Below are positions 12,701-24,700 of a stretch of DNA of 64,000 nucleotides, piece by piece. How positions within the stretch are numbered: position 1 is the stretch's first letter; each line of letters begins with the position of its first letter. This DNA comes from Aspidiotus rigidus (Eukaryota > Arthropoda > Insecta > Hemiptera > Diaspididae). Location of the stretch: NCBI GenBank assembly GCA_035079385.1, contig JAVHKY010000052.1, forward strand, positions 9,610,001-9,674,000. Direction: 5' to 3'. The position numbers and the translations under genes were made by a program. The notes under the pieces are model-generated. The model ran no database searches. It saw nothing but the letters and a program-made list of their open reading frames with translations, and was not told the DNA's origin.

Positions 12701-15700
12701 TTTATCTTCTTTATTCCTAATTTCATTCTTTCTTTATTACAAGCTGTTATTATACTTACTCGTCAAACTTCAATTACGAACTGTGATGTTCCAACGTTCA
12801 TTCTTCATTAAAAAAGAAGAGTACCTATTATTCGGCACTGCCGTCAAATAAATTTGTTACTACAATATAAGTACCCGACGTTTCGGATCAAACGTGATCC
12901 TTCTTCAGGGGTAAACTAGAAACTGTATACAAAGTTCATTCTTCATCATTGATCATTCTGTAGTGATAACAGCGCAACAATTATTCAAAGTTACAACAGG
13001 ACAGAAAAGTAAGTGGAGAGGACAGAAAAGTAGCGTTATCACATTTTCAGACGCTATAGCTAACGCGAGCGCAGACAGACGTTTTCGCTTCTAAAATCAG
13101 TATGCCAAAAGCGCACTTTCGCAGTGTGAGTTATGAATTTTTTTTTTTATTTTACTCGTATTTTCGCGACGTTTCAATCGCGTAGCGATCATCTTCAGGC
13201 GAAATGATGAAAAACATTTTTTTTTAATCATTTTGCCTGAAGATGATCGCTATGCGATTGAAACGTTGCGAAAATAAAATAAAAAAATTTTTTTGTTTTG
13301 TGTGGTTAATAGTGCCAATTTATTCCTCTTGTTAAGAACATTAATTTATTTTTCAAAAAAAAAAAATTCTTCCCGATATGAGAGATTAAATTGAAAATTT
13401 GCTATTCCTGAGTTTGTTCTCCTTGTCTTTGACCAGATTCATAATTCCCTTATAAATGAATGTATATTTTTAGTATTATATATTTTTGTTTCAAAAAATA
13501 AATTTTGGTGTTCTTTTACAAATTTTCCATTTTTTTTTTTTTCTCCCTCCTTTAATCCTTATTATTACTATTATCATTTGTACTATTAATTATTAAGTTG
13601 ACAAAAATAGATACTTTCTTCAGTTTTCCTTTTGAACATAGAGAAATCACTTCATTACGCTATCGTTATGAAAAACTTTTGGAAAATCGTGGTTCTTAAA
13701 TTCTACACACAGCTTTTTCTGATACCGAAAAAAAAAAAAAAAATACTGTCGAGGTGTGATTTCCCATTCTCTTGATCCGCCTCGAACTATGTCGAAAGGA
13801 AGGGAAATACTGATCGAAGCAGCGTCCAGAGACGACTTTTTATTCCGCCTAATCTACTGCAAATCAAATGACCTAGTTTTAGGCATAGGAAAGATAGCTA
13901 CAATATAGGACAAATTTCTGACGGAAAGTTCGTAAAATCAAAATTCTGCTACTTGACAATGCGGCATTGACTCATATTTTGTCAATAGCGATTATAGGCT
14001 ATATTGGTATATTTTTCTGGTATTACGTGGACTATAGGGAGAAATGTCTTCCAAGAGTGATAAATCTGGAAAAAAAGAAAGGTTTTCTCTTGATGTTTTC
14101 ATCAACTTACAGAAAAATAATCTGTTTGGTGCTTCTTTTCGGTGAAAAATTAATTTATTTATCTATATGTCTCATTTTGTATTTTTAGATGAACAGATAT
14201 CCTCGTCTGCGCGATGAAACTGAAAGAATAATTGCTACCTATATCCGTGAGAGAGAGCAACAATGCAAAGAACAGTTGATCATGTTGATTGATTGTGAAC
14301 TAGCGTATATGAACACCAACCATGAAGATTTCATTGGATTTGCAAAGTATGTGTATGATTACAAAAATTCTGGAAAGTATTACAATATCGTCTTTGACGC
14401 TACTAATTTCGGGTAAATGTTTACAGTGCGCAGCAAACTTCTGAAAATACAAACAAAACAGGTCATAAATTGGGTAATCAAGTGATTAGGAAGGGTTATA
14501 TGTGTATCCATAATTTGGGTATTATGAAAGGTGGATCTCGAGATTATTGGTTTGTGTTGACATCGGAAAGTATTGCGTGGTACAAAGATGAAGAAGTAAG
14601 TATCTTGTAATGAAACTTCAATATGTCCCAAATCTATAATATTTTCAATGAATAGATTTCACACTGTTAATTTACTTCTAATAAGTTTCTATTTTTTTTG
14701 TTTTTGTTTTTCTCAAATTTGCTGGAATCTTTGGTACACAGAAAAATAAATTTTACTCTCTCTTGTGTACAATATCTTTAACAGGAATAAAAGGAGAAAT
14801 TATATGAGATCATTTGAACGTTAAGGATGGTAACAGAGACTGATATTCCCTGGCATTTGTCTAATCATTTCCATACGTGCACATTCTCGGGAACCAATAA
14901 TAACGTAATGTGCGCTCAATCGAAAAAATTGTCAAATGTTTGGAAATAAATGGAAAGCCAAGATAAGCATAAATGAAATTATGTCACAAGATAATCTAAT
15001 AGACCGATCTCCCTGTGAACAAACGTCAGCGAATTCGTTCAATTTGGACCAAAGCAGGCCTACCTGCCGCAACTGTCTCCCTTTAAATGTAAACTAAACT
15101 TTTTCTGTGTTTTTTCCCATGAGGATCACATAGCGCTTGCCCAAAATGAACAATACGTTAATGATGAGCGGTCTTGTTTTATGAAATACAAAAACACTTT
15201 GTACATTGAGAACACCCATTATTAACATATTGTTTATTTCAGAAATATTTGTAATTTTGCAAACGCTACATTATCCTTATAAGAATTCTTTCTGTCCGAG
15301 ATTCTTTTTCTAGGGTCATTTAGTCCACAACACTTTCTGTCCAAAACTATCACATGTGTTGATAGCTCTGAAAAGTGGCAGGTTACAAAATTTTGAGTTA
15401 CGGTATTTATATCATGCGTATTCAATGGTGTATCTACAATGAAATAGGTACGAAGTGCTTACAAACAGGCTACAATATTGATAGGCACGTATGCTGGTTG
15501 TACGCATCCAGTCTGTGAACATCTATTGTGCGTCCACCGTATAGTTAAGACATTCATTTATCCTATCAAATCGAAAAATGGAGCGTTTGTCTGTGTTGAA
15601 ATCGACAAGAAATGAAGATGTGTTACATTTGAATGGGTATTCTTCGATTTTTTGTGATTTGGACTAGAGAAGTGTGACAAAAGTTGTCTGGGCAAGAAAT

Positions 15701-18700
15701 ACTGTGGACAAAATATTTTGGACCAAATGTCTGTGGACGTAATCTCTTGGACAAAAAGACTACGGACGAAATATCCTGAGACCAATTGTCGGGTCACCAA
15801 TACTATTGACTATACCTACTTGTGAAAACTGATGAGAATTATGCTACAATGAAGAATAAGTTTTGTGTTCAACATGATGATATATCGCGTGTATGTCATT
15901 TTGGGCTATCAATTTTGAAATCTGTCATCCTTCGTCCCTCAATCTTCAGGCAATAACAATAAGGAAAAAAAGAGGAAAAAATGGATCTGGTTTCCAAACC
16001 TCGGCAATGTATCCTATAAATCATTTGGTTTACTTAAGGCCTTCCACTATTGCCCTACTTTTTATTCTATAGACAACCCCTACTTTTTATTCTATAGACA
16101 ACACAAAACGTCTTCTGTCGAGTCTTAAAAATCCTGTACTCACAGAGGACAGATTCACGACTGTCCCACTGTCTATATCGGGCAAAGTGGTCGGAAACTG
16201 AGGATGACAGTCTCAGAGCATGAAGAAACCGCCCGGAATAACATGCTGGAAAAATCTGCCTTTGCGTCCCATCTCTTGGCAACAAGTCACAGTTTTGATA
16301 GAAATTTTGGAGTTTGCCTTTTACCTAATGAGAGTCTCGAGAGAAGACGTCGAGCACTGCACTGGAGAGCATTAAAATCCTCAAAACAGCTTCTGATAAT
16401 AGTTTCATCATAGTAAACGAGGACATACCTCATCTCACGCACGACGCTAGTCATGACTCATGACTAATTTTTTGTATCTTTGTTTTTTCATATTTTTACC
16501 CTTTCATCATTTTCGTGTTGTATTTGTGATTCGATATTTTCAACTTCAGTTTGATAATGGTCTTTGACCGAAACGCGTCACAAACTTTATACTATCATAT
16601 TTGGGGTATATTAAAAGGTCTTTGCGAATTTAGTATTTATCGCTCTTTGATATAATGGTTCACACGTTAAAGAAGAACATAAAAATTACTTATTTCTATT
16701 ATTATTATTATTATGATTATTATCATTTTTGTTCCTTCTCTTTTTGTTCAAACACACTTCTTATTTTGTAGAATTTAATACTTCCCAATTTTATATAATG
16801 TTGTAGCTTATATGATTGAATTTAGAAACATGATTTATATGAAACGAATGAAAATAAATAATAATTTCTCGATTTAATCATTACAAATATATCTCACGTT
16901 TTAGGAGAAAGACAAGAAGTATTTGCTGCTTCTAGATGGTCTGAAACTCCGTGATGTGGAGCAAGGATTCATGTCAAGGCGTCACACATTTGCTTTGTTC
17001 AATCCAGATGGGAGAAATGTTTACAAGGTGAGTGCAATTTTGAGAAGACAAAATCATGAGTGGAAAGTGAAACATGGTATCCGACTTTTTTGCATGACTT
17101 GGAACGACATATACCCTGATAGATATATATGATGGGAGGGGGACTTACAAAAATGACTCTCGAGCCATAATATAAAATAGGAAAGGAACTTGGAAGAATT
17201 AAACAAAAATGATCCACGTCCAACATTATTTGCAAAAATGGTTGAATTCTCCCTCTTATTATAATATATAGCTCGGATTGGACTTGGAAAAATTTCTAGT
17301 CTCCAGCCTTAATATAAGATAGGAAAGGAACTTTGGAAGAATTATTATATGTACAACGTCAAGGCACCATAGAAACAATAATACTGTCCGTCTTTCAAGC
17401 ACCAATCCCAAACAAATCAAGATCGTGGCAATGAATTGTAACCCTACTCTTGCTTGTGTAATATTTTGTATCGAAATCTTCGTGGTCATTCTTTGTATTC
17501 CTATGTGCAGGAATTATTTCTAAAAAAAAAATAAATTTTTACTTGGTCGAAAATCTTTCTATTGAAAAACTTTTAATAGAGCTGGAGGAGGATTATTTTT
17601 TGACATGTTACTTGTCTTTTCTGAAGCCTATCCCCAATTCAAAATTTTCCGAATTGTCGCCCCGCTCCCCCCTCTCGATGATGGACTGGAAAGTTTTCGA
17701 CTTGTACCCGAGACCTGATTCGAAATTTTCCGAGTTTCTACCCTCTCTGCTCTATACAGTATATTATACTAGGCTTATACTAGGTCCAAGCCTCCTTCAT
17801 ACTAGGGGGGCTGTACTAGTTCATACTAGCTCTATACTACAAGCTACTATAAAGCTCAACGTCTGAAGAGAGGCTAAGTCTAAGTTTAGATAAGCCTATT
17901 TTGTACTAGTTTTGTACCAGGAGGCGTGCATTAGGTAATACTAGCTCTGTACAGCAAGCTAGTTTAAAGCTCAACATCTAAAGAGAGGATCCCAAATATA
18001 AGCCTAGATATAGTATAAGACAAACATGCTGAAGAGAGAAAGCGTACATAGGAAAGCCTACATTATGAGACCACGTAATCCGAGTATGAGCGAGCATCAT
18101 CTTATACTAGTTTTGTACCGAGAGGCCTTTATCCTAGGCCAATGCAGTATACTACCTGTATATTCGCAGGATATCATACTACCTTCATACTAGGGGGCAT
18201 ATACAATTCATACTAGCAGTAAGCTAGAATAAAATAATCCCAGTTCATTTTAAAACTAGAACCATTTCTAAAAAATTTTCTGGCAAAGCCAAATAAATAA
18301 AGATCATGTTTCATGTCTTTTCTCTTATTTGTCGACTTGCACAGTATGTTAGTCTGACTAGCTTTAAAATAAGAGGTCTATGGTAAGGAAAGTAAAACAC
18401 AAAACGTGTTGAAATTCAATTTTATTTCATAAAGCGTTATTTTCTTCAGTTACAGTAATTAAAGGTTTATGATATGAAAAATAGAATACAAAACGTGTTG
18501 TTGTTAAATTCTTAATTTTTCTGTAGAACACAGGATCCAGGCACGTTTGATGTCTTGTTGTAGGCAGAGCCTTATCATCACTTATGTCTAAATTCCATGT
18601 TTCTTTCAGAAATTGAATTAACTTGTTTCCTGCTTCTGTGTTAAGATTGATGTTAAAATCTCCGACCAGTAGAAACGGAGTTTCATGGAAGTTTTCTTGC

Positions 18701-21700
18701 GACTTTGGTAAATTTTGGTAAAGAAAATTTTGTAATTCTTCGAACGATGTTCACAGCGAAATGTATACGCATACGAGTAATGTTGGTTGCCCTTCAATTA
18801 CTAAATTCGCCGCACATATATCGCCTATTCCGTCTTGGGCAATGCCTGTAGTAGTCAATTCATGTTTGCTAATGTTCAGGGCAGTTGAATGCGTGTTATG
18901 TGACAAAATAGCAACACCACTGGATCTTTTGGCTGAGCGTTTAAATTGTGATACTGTATTGAAATTGGGCATATCAATTATTTCGTTATTGTTTACCCAC
19001 GTTTCCGTGAATGCCAAAATTTTGCATAAAAGTATCACGCTGTCGTGTGTTACATCGCGCATGTGTGCTTGTAATAATTGAACATTGAAGACACACATGG
19101 AATAGGCGTCCGAGATTGATGTTTTCAACAAACATTTTCGCATTTTTTCGCCAATAGTCACAATTCTTTGATTTTCTAACCGAGAAAATTCTTTTTGTAG
19201 TTCAGAATTTTGATTTCCTTGGTGATGATAGAAATTGTAGTTGTGATTTCTAGTCGTTAAAAACAAGCCATCAATTGCTTTAGCACGACTTAGTGCGACA
19301 TATACCAGAGTTTGCTCTTGACTCTTAGAGTATTCGTATACGACTCGATCACAAGGAAGAAGGGTCGTACTTTCATAAGAGCGTCTGTTGTGTGAGAATA
19401 TATGGAGTATTTGAAAAGAAGCCTAGATGTAGTATGAAGCTCGCTCGTTCGCCTCCTTCTTTGTCCAGTATAAGTCTAGTTTAGAGCTAGTACGAAGCTA
19501 GTCTAGTATGAAGCAAGCCCAGTATACAATGTCAAATAGTATAGCTCATCTAGTCTAGTATTGCATGCACGCACGCACACGCAAATTTCGAAATTAGGGT
19601 AGGGCTCAGAGAAAACACTCGCTCCGCTCGTTCGCCCCCTTCTTCGTCTAGTATAAGTCTATTCAGAATAAGCTAGTATACTGTATATTAGGTCTGGGTT
19701 TCATAGCCCTTCTGGATGGGGCCGCTCGTTCGCCTTTTTCTTTGTCCAGTATAAGTCTAGTTTAGAGCTAGTATATAAAGCTAGTCTAGTATGAAGCAAG
19801 CCCAGTATACAATGTCAAATAGTATAGCTCAGCTAGTATATTAGGCTGGTATAATTACATTAGGGCTAGTATAATGAAGCCTAAGCTAGTATAGGGTGGA
19901 ACTCAGAGAAAAAATCCCAAGTCCCAAGGTCATCTGCACGCACGCACGCGTACGCAAATTTCGAAATTCAGGCCAGAGCAAAGACATGAAACATGTCAAC
20001 AGAAAGCTGATATCCAGTATCGCAGACTAATACTAAGCTGAATCATGAGACACACTCAACCTAACTTATAATACCACACTAGACCTATACTAAGTTCAGA
20101 ATGGGGGCGAACGAGCGAAACGAGTGAGCCAAGGCTACTCAGCCTAGTACTGTATGTTAAGCTAACCCTAATTGCTAAGAATGGAGGCGATCGAGCGGAA
20201 CTGAGCTCATGAAGACTAAGCAGGATCGTCGGCCTAGTTCCAAACCATTGTAACTCCGTTTTTTATCAATGTAAACAATACAAAAATGCAAAAATCTGCG
20301 AATTGATAAGAAAAGGAGTTACAATGGTTTGGAATTAGGCCGACGAGGTTACTACCTTACATCAACCACTAAATTTTGTACAACCAGTATTTAATAAAAT
20401 GACAATAACCCCTCAACTATTGAAATACGAGTATATATAGGGGGAGACCCTCGATGTTATAAGGTTCACTGTCCGAAAAGAGACATGGATCATGATCATT
20501 ATTTTCGCTCTTAAAAAATTCATTTTATCATTTTTTTATTTTTTCCGCGGTACGAAAAGAATTATCATCGGCAATTCATGAAATATTATTGTATTATTTT
20601 TATCGTAATTAGGTATTCAAAAGCTCTTTTCGATCTGAATACTCCTCTTTGCTATGCTATTGGCCATTACGTAAACATGTAGCCCGTCTTCAGAAAGCCT
20701 TGAAGTCCTATAAGCCCGTCTGCAGTTCACTTTTAACCCATTTTGGCATGATTACAGTTCATTTGTGGCTCTTTGACGTTTATCAGAACATGATTATATT
20801 CCAAGGCTTGATGAGGATTAGAACCGACGGGATCCTACTTTTTAACAATTGTAACCCTGCCAGAAAAATCTGCAGAATATTTTACCTTTAACATATGACA
20901 AAATAGAACTTGACAACATTTTATATTTTTTCTATATTTTCCAGGATTACAAACAACTGGAACTTAGTTGTGAAACGCAAGACGACGTCGATTCGTGGAA
21001 AGCGTCATTCTTACGAGCTGGCGTTTATCCAGAAAAATTATCTGAACAGAGTAATGGGGACGATGTACGTACATTATTATACAAGTAAAACAGAAATTTG
21101 TATTACTGAAGATACTCGTAGAAGGATTTCATGGCTGTCTTCAAAACGAGGAGGGCAAAGACATATTCCGCCTAAAGACATATTCCACCTATATTTTGCC
21201 AGGGGAAAAAAAAAATTTATACATTTCAAATCTGCAGGGATGATAGTCGCAGGTATGACTTCCAAAACGTGCTTACTCACAAGCGTTGTATCCTAAGAAC
21301 TCCCGCGTCTTTAGGATCCTCACAATATGTCTGGCTTTTGTATTTTTTACAAAAATAGCTTGTTTTCTAATGTTCTGAGTCAAAATAAAAATATGGAGCG
21401 CAGAGGAATATATCGCTGTATGTAGACCTCCCCCTCTGTATTGTATTTGCTTGATTCTTATTGTAAAGGTACTTGCTTCACTAAATAGCATATTTAATCT
21501 CTGCAATAAAACAAATGTAAAGCAAGTACCATTACAATAAGAATCAGAGAAATGAGTATGCAATATAATAATAGGGTAAGAGCCCTATAGAGTCCTAAAT
21601 AAATTATCCAGAAATGAATTTGTAAGGTCTCTTGAGCTCATGTAATACAAAAAAAAATTGTACATAGAGTACCATTTTTGGTGTTCTTAAAAAAAAAAAG

Positions 21701-24700
21701 TGAAAAATCTAGCTAGGCACATTTGGAAACCCTTTAAAGCACATTTCAAAGTCATATCTAGGATTATCATCCCTACAAATTTGAAATGGATGAATTGAAT
21801 TTTTTTTCGACCACATATAAAAAATAGAAACGGGTTTATGGACACTCCTCCTTTCAAGATAGAAACTCAAGTTCTGACAAATTATGAGGTTATTATTTGG
21901 AGCAAAACAGAATTGAGTGAAATTGAGTGGATAGTGGAAAGAAGCAGTGTCTTTACATAAAGAAGAATTAAAAGTAGATCAATAATTTGTAGAAGTTGGT
22001 AAAATTTTAACCAGGTTATTTTTTAGATTGTGGAAATAATATTCTTGTCTGATTCTAATTTTTGTTCGGTGTGATACTATGATAATTTTTCCAATTAATT
22101 TTGATATTTAGAAATATATTTTATTGTAGAGTTTAATAATGAGGATATGGACCGCCGTATTTAGTTGTTACATCCTCATTTATCTTCAAACTTACCTATT
22201 CCATTGACTGATAACAGTTGATCACCATTTAAAAATGTTAAAGAAAACTATTGGACCAAGTGCCGAAGCAAAATACAAAACTTGGTGCTATTAAGGACAC
22301 CACTAATTGTACAAAATTCTTTACCTGAATAGAGAACTGTTAGGAATTCAGAGGTGATAAGTCTAAGCCGTAAAGCGCTTAAGTATCCGAAGCAGTCGAC
22401 ATTTTATCCATATTTAAGCTAGTCCTTGGCAGCTAATCAATATTTCGATTCAGCCAATAGCCAATGCTTTTCAGCTACTTTCTTTCCGCTCCGGAGTAGG
22501 TCTATTCTGGTCCGGAGCCGGATCATTCCGCTCCAAAGCAGCTTTATTGCGCTTTGGAGCGGATAAGCTTCCAATCCGAAAAGCTTAAGCAGCTAGTGGA
22601 AATTGGAAAAAGTACTAGCACAAGCTTAAGCTATAATAGCTAAGTTCAAGCCAATAAGGATTGGCTTATCTCCTCTGGTTAGGATGAATGATGACGTAAC
22701 GACTAAATATGGCGGTTCATATCCCAACATGTATTTATACAGCGTATTCACTGAAAAGGCGGAGTGACGTCACAACCTAAATGAGACGTTTTGGTACTCG
22801 TGGAGCGACATCCTTCGCGTCGCGAAGTACCAAAAGGTCTAATTTGGGTTATGACGTCACTTTTTGGCGAATGGACTAGAGCTCTAGTATAATTAATATG
22901 AGAATATTTGTCTAAAGAAGTCCCACGATCTACAAATTTTGGTAGATTTCAACTTTAAGACGTAAAACTGCTCACTAAAATTTCTATTTTAGGAATTGAC
23001 TGTACATGACAAAATTTTGTCTTCTGATTATGTGAAAACGTGAAGCTTAACAAACAACGACCTAATAAAATAAATGGGTGGCGCAGAAGTCACTTGAACA
23101 TTCAAGAAAAGAAATACCCCACCAAGTGCCTAGCCGATACTGACAACCCAAAGATAATGCCGAAAACAACATTTTGCTAATAGTCGAGCATGACAGAATA
23201 ATTGTTAAAACGGTTTTTTGTCTAGTGCTGTTCAAAGTCCAGATCAATTGTTTCATCTTTCCCTCACAACGTTTGAAGGGAGTGACACCGAGACTGGGCT
23301 GTATTAAGTAAAAATGAAGAGTAGATCAAAGGAAGCATAGTGTGTGTGGGGTCCCAGTTTTTTCAAAAGAGGCGGACTAAATAAGTTTGGGAGAAGAGCA
23401 GATGTAAGTCATTCGAATATCGAGCAGAATTTATGCTGTGAAGTGAGAGAAAACTTACGTTCAAAAATTCACATCCGAAGAAATAAGCTGATACAATAAA
23501 AGTGTCTTATCTTCTTTTGAAAACTAGTTTGAACATCCTCTTGAAGAGTGTAGGTAAAACCTACAATTATTCAAACTAATATAAAAAAGCCAAGTAGTTT
23601 AACTCGCCATGTACCTACGCAATATTAAAAAGTTGATTTACAGATAATTAATCACTACAGGAGCGTAACCGTCGCGCGACTCCCACGTCAACACACGCGC
23701 ATATGGCAATAGTTAGATGTTACACACAACTATTAATTCACACGACTTAGCTTTTCTATATTACTTTGCAATTATCTTTTTTGAAAAACTGATATTTTCT
23801 TGTTGGCGTCTTTCTTATATCTCTTCATTTTTTTTCCCCCTTTTCTTTTCTTTTCTAATCAACGCATTCAAGGATACTTACAAGGTTTGTTTGAATAATT
23901 CTGTCAGAGTAATTTAGTGTTGCAGCTTTCATTATTAAGGAATGGAATATCATTTATTTTTATGTTTGACGTAGGGTGGTGTTGAAGGATCTTCCTCAAT
24001 GGATCCTCAACTCGAGCGACAAGTTGAGACGATTCGAAATCTTGTAGACTCTTATATGAAGATAGTCACAAAAACCTGTCGCGATCTTGTACCCAAAACT
24101 ATAATGTTCATGATCATAAACAATTCAAAAGATTTCATCAATTCGGAATTGCTGGCTCATCTATATGCTTCTGGCGATCAGGTAAAGTTTGATAGAAATA
24201 AATATAGAAGCTCCTCACTTGAAATGAATGGCTCAACAGCATGTTGTCCTTATTGCTATTCGCAGTCGCAAATGATGGAAGAAAGCCCTGAGGAAGCTAT
24301 GAAGCGAGAAGAGATGATGCGTATGTATCACGCCTGCAAGGAAGCGCTGAGGATTATTGGTGATGTATCCATGGTAACTGTACAAACGCCGGTACCGCCT
24401 CCCGTCAAAAGTGAATGGTTGGCTTCCACCATGGATAATCCAAGGTTTCAAAAATAAATTTCTTAAAATTTTGTAGTCGATAAGTTCTGCTCAAAAATCT
24501 TGAAGAAAATATCTGAAGAAATCTGTTAATTGTGTATTTGAAATTGAGTGTCTACTAAGTCCAATAAAAGTTCACTGTTTCAAAAATGGTCCAATAAGTC
24601 AATAAAAGTCCATTCATTTTGATGCAAGTCCAATAAAAATCAATAATCGAGAATAAAAGTTCTAATTTTAATACATATTCAATAAAAATCAAGAATTGAA

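Larger units (their letters stand above)
12409..13338. repeat. Long inverted repeat with a foreign insertion in one arm
   Basis: Left-arm pieces at 12409-12453 and 12597-12640 match, in reverse complement, 13296-13338 and 13075-13118. Examples are CTTAACAAGAGGAATAAATT mirrored by AATTTATTCCTCTTGTTAAG, and GCGCTTTTGGC mirrored by GCCAAAAGCGC. In the right arm the two matching pieces are separated by the hairpin at 13147-13290, in the left arm by about 140 bp of other sequence. The structure is a large foldback element with a later insertion. Confidence 0.7.
8733..14188 (+). other. 5.5-kb dynamin intron with transposon debris
   Basis: Contains the diverged relative of the 3385-5477 element, an RTE-like 3' end, 45-bp tandem repeats and foldback sequences, each listed separately. 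In vertebrate dynamins the exon pair around this position is alternatively spliced. I could not find a second version of the following exon here. Confidence 0.6.
17028..20944 (+). other. 3.9-kb dynamin intron with Helentron and dispersed repeats
   Basis: Contains AT-rich sequence up to 17740, then a block of CTAGTATA-type repeats interrupted by the Helentron pseudogene, and the palindrome at 20227-20346. No additional exon is recognised. Confidence 0.6.

Noticed and set aside
8733..14188. Possible mutually exclusive dynamin stalk exon
   Set aside because: No second sequence resembling the [10 protein letters not shown] exon could be found in the intron.
15660..15790. Repeated GGACAAAATAT-type units considered as a CRISPR-like array
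   Set aside because: Units are degenerate, irregularly spaced and without constant-length spacers, in an animal intron.
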